30,028 nt of DNA from the IMG/VR virus record IMGVR_UViG_3300037136_000061, positions 1 to 30,028 of that record. One strand, written 5' to 3'. This DNA is from a virus. Under the pieces are notes generated by a model, which saw only the letters and a list, made by a program, of their open reading frames with translations, was not told the origin of the DNA and did not search any database. This document shows positions 1 through 7,148 of this stretch, piece after piece (position 1 is the first letter of the stretch; every line of letters starts with the position of its first letter). The position numbers and the translations under genes are program-made.

Positions 1-1
1 A

Positions 2-2581
2 GCCATTAATCAAGTTACGGCTATGTACGGTTCGGGTCCGATCGTTGATGCTTTCAGGGCTATTGCTGCCCCTAGCAATGATCCGGATATCGTCGGGACT
101 TCCAATACGATTTACATCATGAAGACCAATAAGGGAACTCAGGCTACTTCGACTATCCCTAATTTTTCCGGCACGTACGGAAGCTTCACCGCCTTGAATT
201 ATGGTACCGGCGGCAACTTGTTCAATTTTACCGTCACTTCCACTAGTTCTGAGGTCCCTCCTCAGGTTACTGGGACTACGATTACTTCATTCGGCACAGC
301 TTTGGACGGAGATACTTTCTCCATTCGCCTAAACGGTGGCGCCGTAGATGTTGTTACTCTTAGCAGCGGCTCTTCTTCTCCAGTTAGCCCGACTGAATCT
401 GCTGCGGGTCAGTCTGCTGCAAGTTCTGCATATACTAGCTTGAATGCTATGACCTCTACTCCTATCGCAGCTGTTCTCGATGGTCAAACTCTGACTCCTG
501 GAGTTTACAGTACCGGTGCTGCTAACTTAGCCACTTCTGGTGCGGGCGCTATCACTTTCAATGGTGCTGGCGTATACGTCATCAAGACTGCAAGTACTCT
601 GGTAACCGGTGCTGGTGGGATTCCTACCATGACGCTTACCGGCGGCGCTACTGCTGCAAACATTTACTGGGTGGTTGGCACCTCTGCTACCATCAATTCT
701 GGCTTTACCGGAACCTTCCAAGGTAACGTTATTGCCGAAGACAGCATCACTGATACTCTTGGTGGAACTGTTAACGGTAGCATGATCGCTCTTACGGGTG
801 CTGTAACTCTCAGTGCCGCAACGGCAGTTAATGCTCAGAACTCACCACTGCTACACTACGCTGGTAGCTTCGGTCTGTTGGGCGCTTCCGCTGTAACGAA
901 TACTGGCTCTTCGACTGTGACCGGAAACGTTGGATCTAGTCCAACCAATTCGATCACTGGCTTCCCACCTGGAACCATTGTTGGGGCTGCTCATTCTAAT
1001 ATCGCTGAATTGATCTCGGAACTGAACATTCTTCTTCCTGCTGGGATAGTGGCTTCGGCTGGCGCTTCCAATAGCGTCGTTCTGACGATGGCAGTTGAAA
1101 CCGGCCCATATGCTAGCGGATCTGGTCAATCGTTTGAATTGATCGATTCTACTCCTGGAGATCTAGCTGCTTTAGGCCTCACTGCTGGACTGTATACTTC
1201 TAGCGAAGAGCCTAGTGTTGAAGTTCAGGTCATTAACACTACGACTGGCCTTAACGAGCTTTTCAATGTTAGTCCTAATGTTGCGATGACCGTAGGCTAT
1301 CAGGGTACTAGCGGAACCATGACGATTAACGCTACTACGCTGACCACGACTGTTACTGGCGGAACTGGTTCGAATCTTTCGATCACTCTTTCTCAGTATA
1401 CCACGATTAGCCAACTGGCCGCATTCATTAATTCACAGCCTGGGTACTCTGCAAGTGCGGCTCCTTCTGCCAACTCATTACCTCCTTCTGCTCTTGATCA
1501 GGTAACGGCAATTGGGATCGCCTCTACGGAAGCTGACACTCAGCCTGGACGAATCAAGGATTCTGCCTATACTTTCCAACAGCAAATGAATACCTCTACC
1601 GCTCTCGGCTTTACGCCTACGGCTACTGCAGGTCTTCCTCAGCCTGGATCTGTAACTTATCTCTCTGGCGGGGCACTTGGGCCAACATTGGCTATTGACA
1701 TTGTCAATTGTATCGCTCAGATGGCCGGTATCCAGGTGAACATTATCGTTCCTCTGTTTTCGCAGGATGCTTCTAAGGATATCGCCGCAGGGAATACGGA
1801 TCCTGGCTCAACGTATACGATCAACGCAATCAATGAATTGCTGAAATCGCATTGTATCCAGTACTCGACTCCTGCTCTGAAACGTAATCGTATGGCAATT
1901 TGTTCGTACAATGATACGTACGCAAATTGTAAGGCTCAGGCTCAAAGCTTGGCAACTTATCGCTGCACTTTGACTTTCCAGCAATGCACTCAGGTCAATT
2001 CGCAAGGCGTCAACACCTTGTTCCTCCCTTGGTACGGCGCATGTATCGCTGCTGGTATGCAAGAAGGTGGTTTCTACAAGTCGATTTGTAATCACTTGGC
2101 GAACATCGTTTCGTTTACGAATCCGACGGGATATGATGCTGGAGATCCTGCAGATGTGGCCGATGCCCTGATTGCTGGTTTGCTTCCTTTGACTCAGAAT
2201 ACTTCCGGTATCATCTGGGTTTCGGATCAGACCACTTACGGATTGGACACGAATTTCGTTTACAATTCGATCCAAGCTGTTTACCTTTCTGACATCCTCG
2301 CTTTGGACCTTGCACAAAGTTTCCAGACGGCGATCGTTGGAAAATCTGTGGCAGATGTGAGTGCGGCTTCGGCTCTCAGCTTCTTGCAGCAACGTTTCGA
2401 TTACTACAAGAAACTGAAAATCACAACCACTTCCAATGACGCACCTCTTGGGTACAAGAATGCTTCGATTCAAATCGCAGCGCCTTCTATGTACGTCAGT
2501 GTGGAAGCTAAACTAACGACGAGCATCTACTTCGTAGCGATTCAGCTTGCTCTCTCATCTGTTCAGCAGTCGGCTGGTTAA
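2..2581 (+). CDS. Tail sheath protein with inserted DUF3494 (ice-binding-like) domain, 5' partial
   Basis: The reading frame is open to the left edge, so the N-terminus is missing; residues below count from the first ATG at 23. The C-terminal half (about 350-852) matches contractile-tail sheath proteins I know from myoviruses, for example SDQTTYG followed by NFVYNSIQAVY near 734-754 and the segment FKRNR-like 'ALKRNRMAI' near 618-626. The sheath polymerises around the tube and contracts at injection. Residues about 128-335 form an inserted domain with DUF3494 signatures: TLTPGVYS (157-163), IYWVVGTSATI (214-224), NVIAEDSIT (235-243), TVNGSMIALTGAVTL (249-263), then LGASAVTNTG (286-295) and ITGFPPGTI (311-319). 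In normal DUF3494 proteins the last two motifs come first, so the domain looks circularly permuted. It interrupts a sheath beta-strand/helix pair (VDVVTLSSG ... HSNIAELISELN). A role in surface decoration or binding is inference. Confidence 0.85.
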   Translation, partial: AINQVTAMYGSGPIVDAFRAIAAPSNDPDIVGTSNTIYIMKTNKGTQATSTIPNFSGTYGSFTALNYGTGGNLFNFTVTSTSSEVPPQVTGTTITSFGTALDGDTFSIRLNGGAVDVVTLSSGSSSPVSPTESAAGQSAASSAYTSLNAMTSTPIAAVLDGQTLTPGVYSTGAANLATSGAGAITFNGAGVYVIKTASTLVTGAGGIPTMTLTGGATAANIYWVVGTSATINSGFTGTFQGNVIAEDSITDTLGGTVNGSMIALTGAVTLSAATAVNAQNSPLLHYAGSFGLLGASAVTNTGSSTVTGNVGSSPTNSITGFPPGTIVGAAHSNIAELISELNILLPAGIVASAGASNSVVLTMAVETGPYASGSGQSFELIDSTPGDLAALGLTAGLYTSSEEPSVEVQVINTTTGLNELFNVSPNVAMTVGYQGTSGTMTINATTLTTTVTGGTGSNLSITLSQYTTISQLAAFINSQPGYSASAAPSANSLPPSALDQVTAIGIASTEADTQPGRIKDSAYTFQQQMNTSTALGFTPTATAGLPQPGSVTYLSGGALGPTLAIDIVNCIAQMAGIQVNIIVPLFSQDASKDIAAGNTDPGSTYTINAINELLKSHCIQYSTPALKRNRMAICSYNDTYANCKAQAQSLATYRCTLTFQQCTQVNSQGVNTLFLPWYGACIAAGMQEGGFYKSICNHLANIVSFTNPTGYDAGDPADVADALIAGLLPLTQNTSGIIWVSDQTTYGLDTNFVYNSIQAVYLSDILALDLAQSFQTAIVGKSVADVSAASALSFLQQRFDYYKKLKITTTSNDAPLGYKNASIQIAAPSMYVSVEAKLTTSIYFVAIQLALSSVQQSAG

Positions 2582-2603
2582 GAATTTTTAAGGAGAACTA
2601 TAT

Positions 2604-3086
2604 ATGGCAATTTCACCTCAAGCATCTAAAGTACTTACTGGCGGAAGATCAGTCGTAAGTATCGACCAGGGTTCAGGCCCAGTGGTTATTGGGATCTTCG
2701 ATTCCTGTACCGTCAACGAAAGTATTTCCAGTGAAGACATTCATCTTCTTGGGCGTTATTCGCCTGATGAAATCACTTTGACTGCATATAATGCGGTTAC
2801 TGTTCAATGTGCAGGATTCAGAGTCTATGGACACGGCGTGAAGATTCTGGGAGCTTTTCCGACTCTTAACGCTCTTTTGGGACTTGGGCCAGTTACGATT
2901 ACCGTGAGTGATAGGGAGAATCCTTCGATTCCGATGGCGACCATAATTGGTTGCTTGCCTGACACCAACAGCAATTCTTTTCAGAGCAGGGCTACTTCCA
3001 AAATCAATATAACATACAAGGGGATAGCCTTAAGCGATGAAAGTGCGCCGAATGACGCCGAGTCTGGTGCGGTTTCTTTACCTTAA
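2604..3086 (+). CDS. Probable tail tube protein
   Basis: This 160-residue protein begins at an ATG with an AAGGAG ribosome site, 22 bases after the sheath stop. It sits exactly where contractile-tail phages carry the tube gene. Its size and its start (MAISPQASKVLTGGR), the segment LGRYSPDEITL (about 50-60), the 'GFRVYGHG' strand and a C-terminal KINITYKGIALSDES strand resemble the small beta-barrel tube proteins that follow this sheath type. The tube forms the inner conduit that the sheath surrounds. A rho-independent terminator follows, so sheath and tube probably end a transcription unit. The family call rests on remembered similarity plus position; a different small tail protein is possible. 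Confidence 0.62.
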   Translation: MAISPQASKVLTGGRSVVSIDQGSGPVVIGIFDSCTVNESISSEDIHLLGRYSPDEITLTAYNAVTVQCAGFRVYGHGVKILGAFPTLNALLGLGPVTITVSDRENPSIPMATIIGCLPDTNSNSFQSRATSKINITYKGIALSDESAPNDAESGAVSLP

Positions 3087-3111
3087 TCTCCAAAATAAGT
3101 CAAATATATTT

Positions 3112-3144
3112 AAACCCCACATATTTACGTATGTGGGGTTTTTT
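3112..3144 (+). terminator. Rho-independent terminator after tail tube gene
   Basis: A perfect 12-bp stem (AAACCCCACATA at 3112-3123 with its complement at 3130-3141) closes a six-base loop and is followed by a T run to 3144. It lies 26 bases after the tube stop codon and just before the HNH promoter. Confidence 0.9.
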
Positions 3145-3145
3145 A

Positions 3146-3174
3146 TTGACTTATCCTTATAAAGGTACTACAAT
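3146..3174 (+). promoter_or_regulatory. Sigma70-like promoter of HNH endonuclease 1
   Basis: TTGACT (3146-3151), a 17-base spacer and TACAAT (3169-3174) form a near-consensus promoter. The expected start point, about 7 bases downstream, falls at 3181-3184, on or next to the ATG at 3184. The transcript would be leaderless or nearly so, and no Shine-Dalgarno sequence is present. Confidence 0.75.
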
Positions 3175-3183
3175 CTTATCTAT

Positions 3184-3861
3184 ATGAAGAAATATTGCCC
3201 CGATTGTAAGATGGAAAAAGAAATAGGGTTTTTTGGAAAAGAAACGGCCAATAAGGACGGTCTTAGGTCTATATGCAAATCCTGCAATTCGGCTAGGGCT
3301 CTAAAATGGCACAGTGCGAATGTAGAGCGTGTTAATGCTAGAGAAAGGGCCTTCTATGCAAAAGACCCCTCTAAGTCATCAGAAAAGAATAAAAAATGGC
3401 GCAAGGAAAACCCAGAGAAGGTGACCGCATCTAATAGAAAACGATGGAAAAATAGAGACATAGAAAAAACCAAAGAAAAAGACAATGCTTGGAGAAAAAG
3501 CAATCCCGATAAGGCCAGCGTTAACTCAAAAAGGGACTACGAAAAAAATAAGGAAAAACGCAAACCAGTCCGTAGAAAATGGGAACAGGCGAATAAGGGT
3601 AAACGTCGGGCCATTGTTGCCAAGCGACGAGCGGCTAAGCTACAGGCTACCCCTAAATGGCTAACAAAAGAGCAATTATTGGACATTCAGACAATTTATA
3701 TAGAGGCCGATAGGCTATCGCGAGAAACTGGCGTTCCTAGAGAAGTTGACCACGTCGTGCCGTTACAGGGTAAAAATGTATGCGGTCTTCATGTCTCATG
3801 GAATTTAGAGATCCTGACTAAGGAAGAAAACGCCCGTAAGCACAATAAGTTCTCATTTTAA
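3184..3861 (+). CDS. HNH homing-type endonuclease 1 with N-terminal zinc finger
   Basis: The 225-residue protein starts with a four-cysteine zinc-binding module (C5, C8, C31, C34). A long basic linker of Lys/Arg-rich repeats follows, then a C-terminal HNH nuclease core: EVDHVVPL (D189-H190), LHVSWNL (H203, N207) and a final Asn/His pair (N216, H220). HNH enzymes cut DNA with one metal ion; free-standing phage versions usually act as selfish homing endonucleases that spread their own gene. It is isolated between the tube terminator and a small structural gene and has its own promoter, which fits an independent insert. Two relatives lie at 13656-14504 and 25988-26632. Confidence 0.85.
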   Translation: MKKYCPDCKMEKEIGFFGKETANKDGLRSICKSCNSARALKWHSANVERVNARERAFYAKDPSKSSEKNKKWRKENPEKVTASNRKRWKNRDIEKTKEKDNAWRKSNPDKASVNSKRDYEKNKEKRKPVRRKWEQANKGKRRAIVAKRRAAKLQATPKWLTKEQLLDIQTIYIEADRLSRETGVPREVDHVVPLQGKNVCGLHVSWNLEILTKEENARKHNKFSF

Positions 3862-3876
3862 TCCAATCTTATCCTT

Positions 3877-4266
3877 ATGCCTGTTACCCTCCCAAACGCT
3901 ACCACAGCCAATACCGAGTCCTTTGCCAGTATCGCTGCTGCTACAGCTACAGCTGAAGCCGCCTTTATCGCTTCAACAACTGTTTTAATTAACCAGGCTA
4001 CGGCCTTAGGTATATTCCAGATTCAACCGTATCTTCCTGCTTTGGTTACAAGCGCCTATGTAACGACCTATTTCACCGGCTTAGGCTATTCTGTTCTCTA
4101 CCCCATTCTCCCTCCTAGTCCATTCAATTGGTGCGGAATTCCTGCAGGATTTCCAGAAGTAGTACCCAAAAATTGGGTTAATTGGGGGTGTGGATGCGGT
4201 TATACGGGCCTCCCACGCATACAGCTCAGTTGGCCTCCTTTTCCAGTCATCCCGCCTGGCCCTTAA
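3877..4266 (+). CDS. Hypothetical protein, Ala/Thr-rich N-terminus and Pro/aromatic C-terminus
   Basis: I do not recognise this 129-residue protein. The first 45 residues are Ala/Thr-rich and probably helical. The C-terminus is rich in Pro, Trp and Gly with a Cys cluster (WGCGCGYTG, about 102-110) and ends PVIPPGP. No ribosome binding site precedes the ATG; instead the motif CAATCTTATC ends 4 bases upstream, as for several neighbours. It lies between HNH endonuclease 1 and virion-type genes, so a structural or assembly role is possible but unproven. The absence of a strand-matched overlapping gene and the good spacing support it being real. Confidence 0.55.
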   Translation: MPVTLPNATTANTESFASIAAATATAEAAFIASTTVLINQATALGIFQIQPYLPALVTSAYVTTYFTGLGYSVLYPILPPSPFNWCGIPAGFPEVVPKNWVNWGCGCGYTGLPRIQLSWPPFPVIPPGP

Positions 4267-4326
4267 AAACGCCCTAATCTTAAGTATGTCCATATGGTTG
4301 GATCTTAGGGTTAAGGAAATGGTGTC

Positions 4327-5199
4327 ATGGCTACAGAACCGAATTTTAATGCGGTCTCTCCAATTGCGCTTACAGCCGATGGCACTGCTAATGGCGTCCT
4401 CCAAGTAGCTGATACTATTGGTTTTTATTTTGGAATGCAGGCCACCCTTCTAAATAACGCCTCCCTCCAAAAAACAGTCTACATCAAAAGGGTCGTAAAT
4501 AGTACGACCTTGTGGGTCGGTGCTAGCAAAGGCGGAATCGACCATAATGTGGACGTGAGCGCCTTTACGGTCGCCACCTCTTCTACTATTGGAGCGGACG
4601 AACAGAAAAAAGCCTCCGTTCCAATGGAAGCTAGGCTACTTTCAACGTATGAAACGGATCCGGTTGATGCCTGGCGTACCGTACCCGTAGATAGCTACGG
4701 AAACCACTATACCAATGACAATCCCTTTCCTGTTGCCCTTGAAGGCTCTATTTCAATTTCTACGGTTGAGGTTAAGGGGCCAAACGGTAACTTCATAGAG
4801 CCCAATGCCGATGGTTCCATTAATGTCATAGTGGAAAGCGTTCCTAGTCCTAATAGCACTGTCATAAGCACTTACAATGCCGTCTCATCAGTAGCATCTG
4901 GGGCTACCACTCAAATCATATCCTATACCGTCCCACCGGCCATGCAGGCGGTTTTACAGCGTTGCCCCGTCTCTGGCACCAACGTAGCGACTTATACCCT
5001 TTTAATCAATGCTACCACACAAGATACCTTGAGGACCATGTTTGGGGCTGATTTGACTCAAGAGTTCAATTTTACTACTGGAAATGATTCGGGATTGATT
5101 CTAAATGCTGGAGATGTAGTGGCTATTCAAGTCTTACATATGCGACCTTATACTGGCGATTTTAACGCCAGAATCCAAGTCCTTCAGATCCCGGCTTAA
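4327..5199 (+). CDS. Virion-associated protein, fibre/baseplate-like C-terminal beta domain
   Basis: This 290-residue protein has an AAGGAAA ribosome site 9 bases before the ATG. The N-terminal half has repeated short beta-strands (GFYFGMQATLLNN, KTVYIKRVV). A central strip, 'DSYGNHYTNDNPFPV', resembles the LPVR and PVPV segments of the fibre-like proteins downstream. The C-terminal part (about 185-290) shares its plan with residues 445-548 of the 5436-7082 product: a Tyr/Val-rich lead, ASGATTQIISYTVPP, and a closing 'GDVVAIQVLHM' strand. It is therefore probably a component or relative of the same tail-fibre assembly. No enzymatic motif is visible. Confidence 0.6.
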   Translation: MATEPNFNAVSPIALTADGTANGVLQVADTIGFYFGMQATLLNNASLQKTVYIKRVVNSTTLWVGASKGGIDHNVDVSAFTVATSSTIGADEQKKASVPMEARLLSTYETDPVDAWRTVPVDSYGNHYTNDNPFPVALEGSISISTVEVKGPNGNFIEPNADGSINVIVESVPSPNSTVISTYNAVSSVASGATTQIISYTVPPAMQAVLQRCPVSGTNVATYTLLINATTQDTLRTMFGADLTQEFNFTTGNDSGLILNAGDVVAIQVLHMRPYTGDFNARIQVLQIPA

Positions 5200-5225
5200 C
5201 ACAATCTTATAGGAGAGGAAATCTT

Positions 5226-5411
5226 ATGACAGCTTACGAATTGAAAAAGCTCCAAGTTGAGTATAAACGAGTTAATGCTGCTAGAGAAGAGCAGGAACTT
5301 AAAGTGTTAGAGTTCCAAGAGCAGATCGCCCGCATCGAGGCCAGTATCGCTATTTCTATAGCTAAAGAAGAAGAACTTTCTGCGAAGCTCGCCGCCGCTA
5401 AAAATAATTAA
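5226..5411 (+). CDS. Small coiled-coil protein
   Basis: This 61-residue protein is almost entirely heptad-like (LKKLQVEYKRV, then alternating Glu/Lys/Leu/Ile) and ends in a short Ala/Lys tail. It begins after an AGGAGAGG ribosome site spaced 7 bases from the ATG. It lies between two virion-type genes and probably forms a coiled-coil oligomer, perhaps a fibre assembly or trimerisation helper. That role is inference from shape and context. The AATCTTAT octamer occurs twice in front of it (5203 and 5220). Confidence 0.65.
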   Translation: MTAYELKKLQVEYKRVNAAREEQELKVLEFQEQIARIEASIAISIAKEEELSAKLAAAKNN

Positions 5412-5435
5412 TTAAGATCCTAGGGGGATTAGAAT

Positions 5436-7082
5436 ATGTCAGATTTTAATAGCAGTTTACCGGTAAGGACCCAAACTAACGGCGACGTAGTTGCCTTTTT
5501 AGCAGACGGTACTACACCTACCCAGTTATTGGCCATTACAGCCGCAGGTCACATTCTTACGAATTTGTCCGATGGGGCTGGAACGGCCATTACATCAGAA
5601 ACAAATGGAGCCCATCAAGCTCTTGACGTAATGACACAAAGTTCTGGCTCTGTAACGGGCGGTACAGCAGCTGCTTTCTCAGATCTTGCTGGTGCTATCT
5701 ACAATAGCACTCCTCCTACATTGACGACCGGTCAGCAAGTATCATTGCAAGTAGACTCTGCTGGTAGGCTCTTGGTCGATGCTATGATCACCTTTCCCTA
5801 CGATACCAATTGGGGAACTGTTGATGCAACTACTCTAAGAACTGCTGCTGAAATCGGTAATGCTACCGGAGCGGCTGATTTCAACGCTGGTGCTACTGGT
5901 GCTCAAACTCTTAGGGTTGCCGCTAATCAAGGTGCTCCCAATACCATCGCAAATGCATGGCCTACTTTAATCACAAACGGCACCAATACCGTTAGTGTAA
6001 ATGCTTCTGGTCAACTCAGCACGACTAACACGTCCCTTGGTTCTCCTACTGGTGGTGCTGCCGGTACTCAATCCAGTTTAGCCGGTGGTATCTATAATAG
6101 TACTCCTCCTACCCTCACCACTGGTGAGCAGGCCTCTTTACAACTTGATTCTGCTGGTAGATTGCTTGTTGATGCTAGCGTTGTTTTCCCATATGATGAA
6201 AACTGGGGCGTCGTCGGTGCAACTACTCTTAGAACGGCAGCACAAATCGGCAATGCAACTGGTGCAGCTGATTTCAACTGGGGTGCAGTTGGTGCCCAAA
6301 CTTTAAGAGTTGCTGGTCAAATCGGCAATGCAACTGGTGCAGCTGATTTCAACGCTGGTGCTACTGGTGCTCAAACTCTTAGGGTGGCTGCTAATCAAGG
6401 CGCCCCTAACACTGTAGCTAACGCATGGCCTACTTTAATCACAAACGGTACCAATACCGCCTCTGTTTCTGCTGGTGGTGAACTGAGCGTAACCGTTTCA
6501 ACTCCTTTGCCCGCTGGTACTAATACCATTGGTAATGTTGGTGTAACTAATTTACCGACCACTGTTGATACTAACTGGGGAACGGTTGGAGCTAGCACTA
6601 TTAGAGCTGCTGCTGAAATCGGCAATGCTACTGGCGCTGCGGATTTCAATAATGGCGCTACTGGTGCTCAAACTCTTAGGGTTGCTGCTAACTTGGCAGT
6701 TGCTGGTGCAGATGTAACCAGTGCTAATCCTGTGCCTGTTTCTATCGTATCTACGACCGCCGGTACAGCTGTTCAAAATTATCAGACTTACGTAAACTTG
6801 GCAGCTGGTGCTTCAACTACTTTCACGTATACTGTGGCAGCTGGACACACTTTCAATCTAGAGAGAGTCTGGTCATCGGGATCTGGTAAGATCAAATCTC
6901 TTGTTCAAAATAACGGAAGTACGATTTTTGTTGGATTCAACAGCACGGCCAATCCAAACATTGATATGACCGTCGTTGTTCCTCCACTGATTGCTGCCGG
7001 TAACACTGTTACTGTAACAATCACCAATAACGATTTGCTCGCCTTTGATGTGTATGTAACTATTGAAGGAAATCAGAACTAA
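5436..7082 (+). CDS. Repeat-containing tail fibre-like protein A
   Basis: This 548-residue protein is low-complexity and Ala/Thr/Gly/Asn-rich, built from recurring modules. The unit NWGTV-x-A-T-x-LRTAA-x-IGNATGAADF ... AQTLRV occurs at about 125-161, 257-292, 380-416, plus a shortened copy at 295-317. The unit IYNSTPPTLTTG occurs at 88-100 and 219-230. The C-terminal 100 residues form a beta-rich cap resembling the C-terminus of the 4327-5199 product. Such arrays are typical of phage fibres or virion appendages; receptor or surface binding is the likely role. DNA repeats inside the gene are almost identical, suggesting recent copy-number change. An AGGGGGAT ribosome site precedes the ATG. Confidence 0.7.
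   Translation: MSDFNSSLPVRTQTNGDVVAFLADGTTPTQLLAITAAGHILTNLSDGAGTAITSETNGAHQALDVMTQSSGSVTGGTAAAFSDLAGAIYNSTPPTLTTGQQVSLQVDSAGRLLVDAMITFPYDTNWGTVDATTLRTAAEIGNATGAADFNAGATGAQTLRVAANQGAPNTIANAWPTLITNGTNTVSVNASGQLSTTNTSLGSPTGGAAGTQSSLAGGIYNSTPPTLTTGEQASLQLDSAGRLLVDASVVFPYDENWGVVGATTLRTAAQIGNATGAADFNWGAVGAQTLRVAGQIGNATGAADFNAGATGAQTLRVAANQGAPNTVANAWPTLITNGTNTASVSAGGELSVTVSTPLPAGTNTIGNVGVTNLPTTVDTNWGTVGASTIRAAAEIGNATGAADFNNGATGAQTLRVAANLAVAGADVTSANPVPVSIVSTTAGTAVQNYQTYVNLAAGASTTFTYTVAAGHTFNLERVWSSGSGKIKSLVQNNGSTIFVGFNSTANPNIDMTVVVPPLIAAGNTVTVTITNNDLLAFDVYVTIEGNQN
6243..6353 (+). repeat. Near-identical module duplication inside fibre gene A
   Basis: A 36-base stretch starting CAAATCGGCAATGCAACT is identical at 6243-6278 and 6318-6353, a period of 75 bases. 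The second copy continues into sequence matching 5880-5920. This produces the shortened third copy of the IGNATGAADF module and looks like recent slippage or unequal recombination. Confidence 0.8.
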
Positions 7083-7111
7083 TAATTAGGGTTCCTGATA
7101 AAAGTTAAAAT

Positions 7112-7142
7112 TTGTTAACAAATCATACCCTTGTGATATATA
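7112..7142 (+). promoter_or_regulatory. Possible promoter of fibre gene B
   Basis: TTGTTA (7112-7117) and an extended minus-10 (TGATATATA, 7134-7142) lie just before the ATG at 7149. Spacing from the minus-35 is 19 bases, longer than ideal. The expected transcript start is near 7149, which would explain why this gene has no evident ribosome binding site. Confidence 0.4.
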
Positions 7143-7148
7143 AATGGT

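Noticed and set aside
1808-2473. Long antisense frame (221 codons) under the sheath gene
   Set aside because: It lies wholly inside the strongly supported sheath gene and shows no recognisable motif or start signal.
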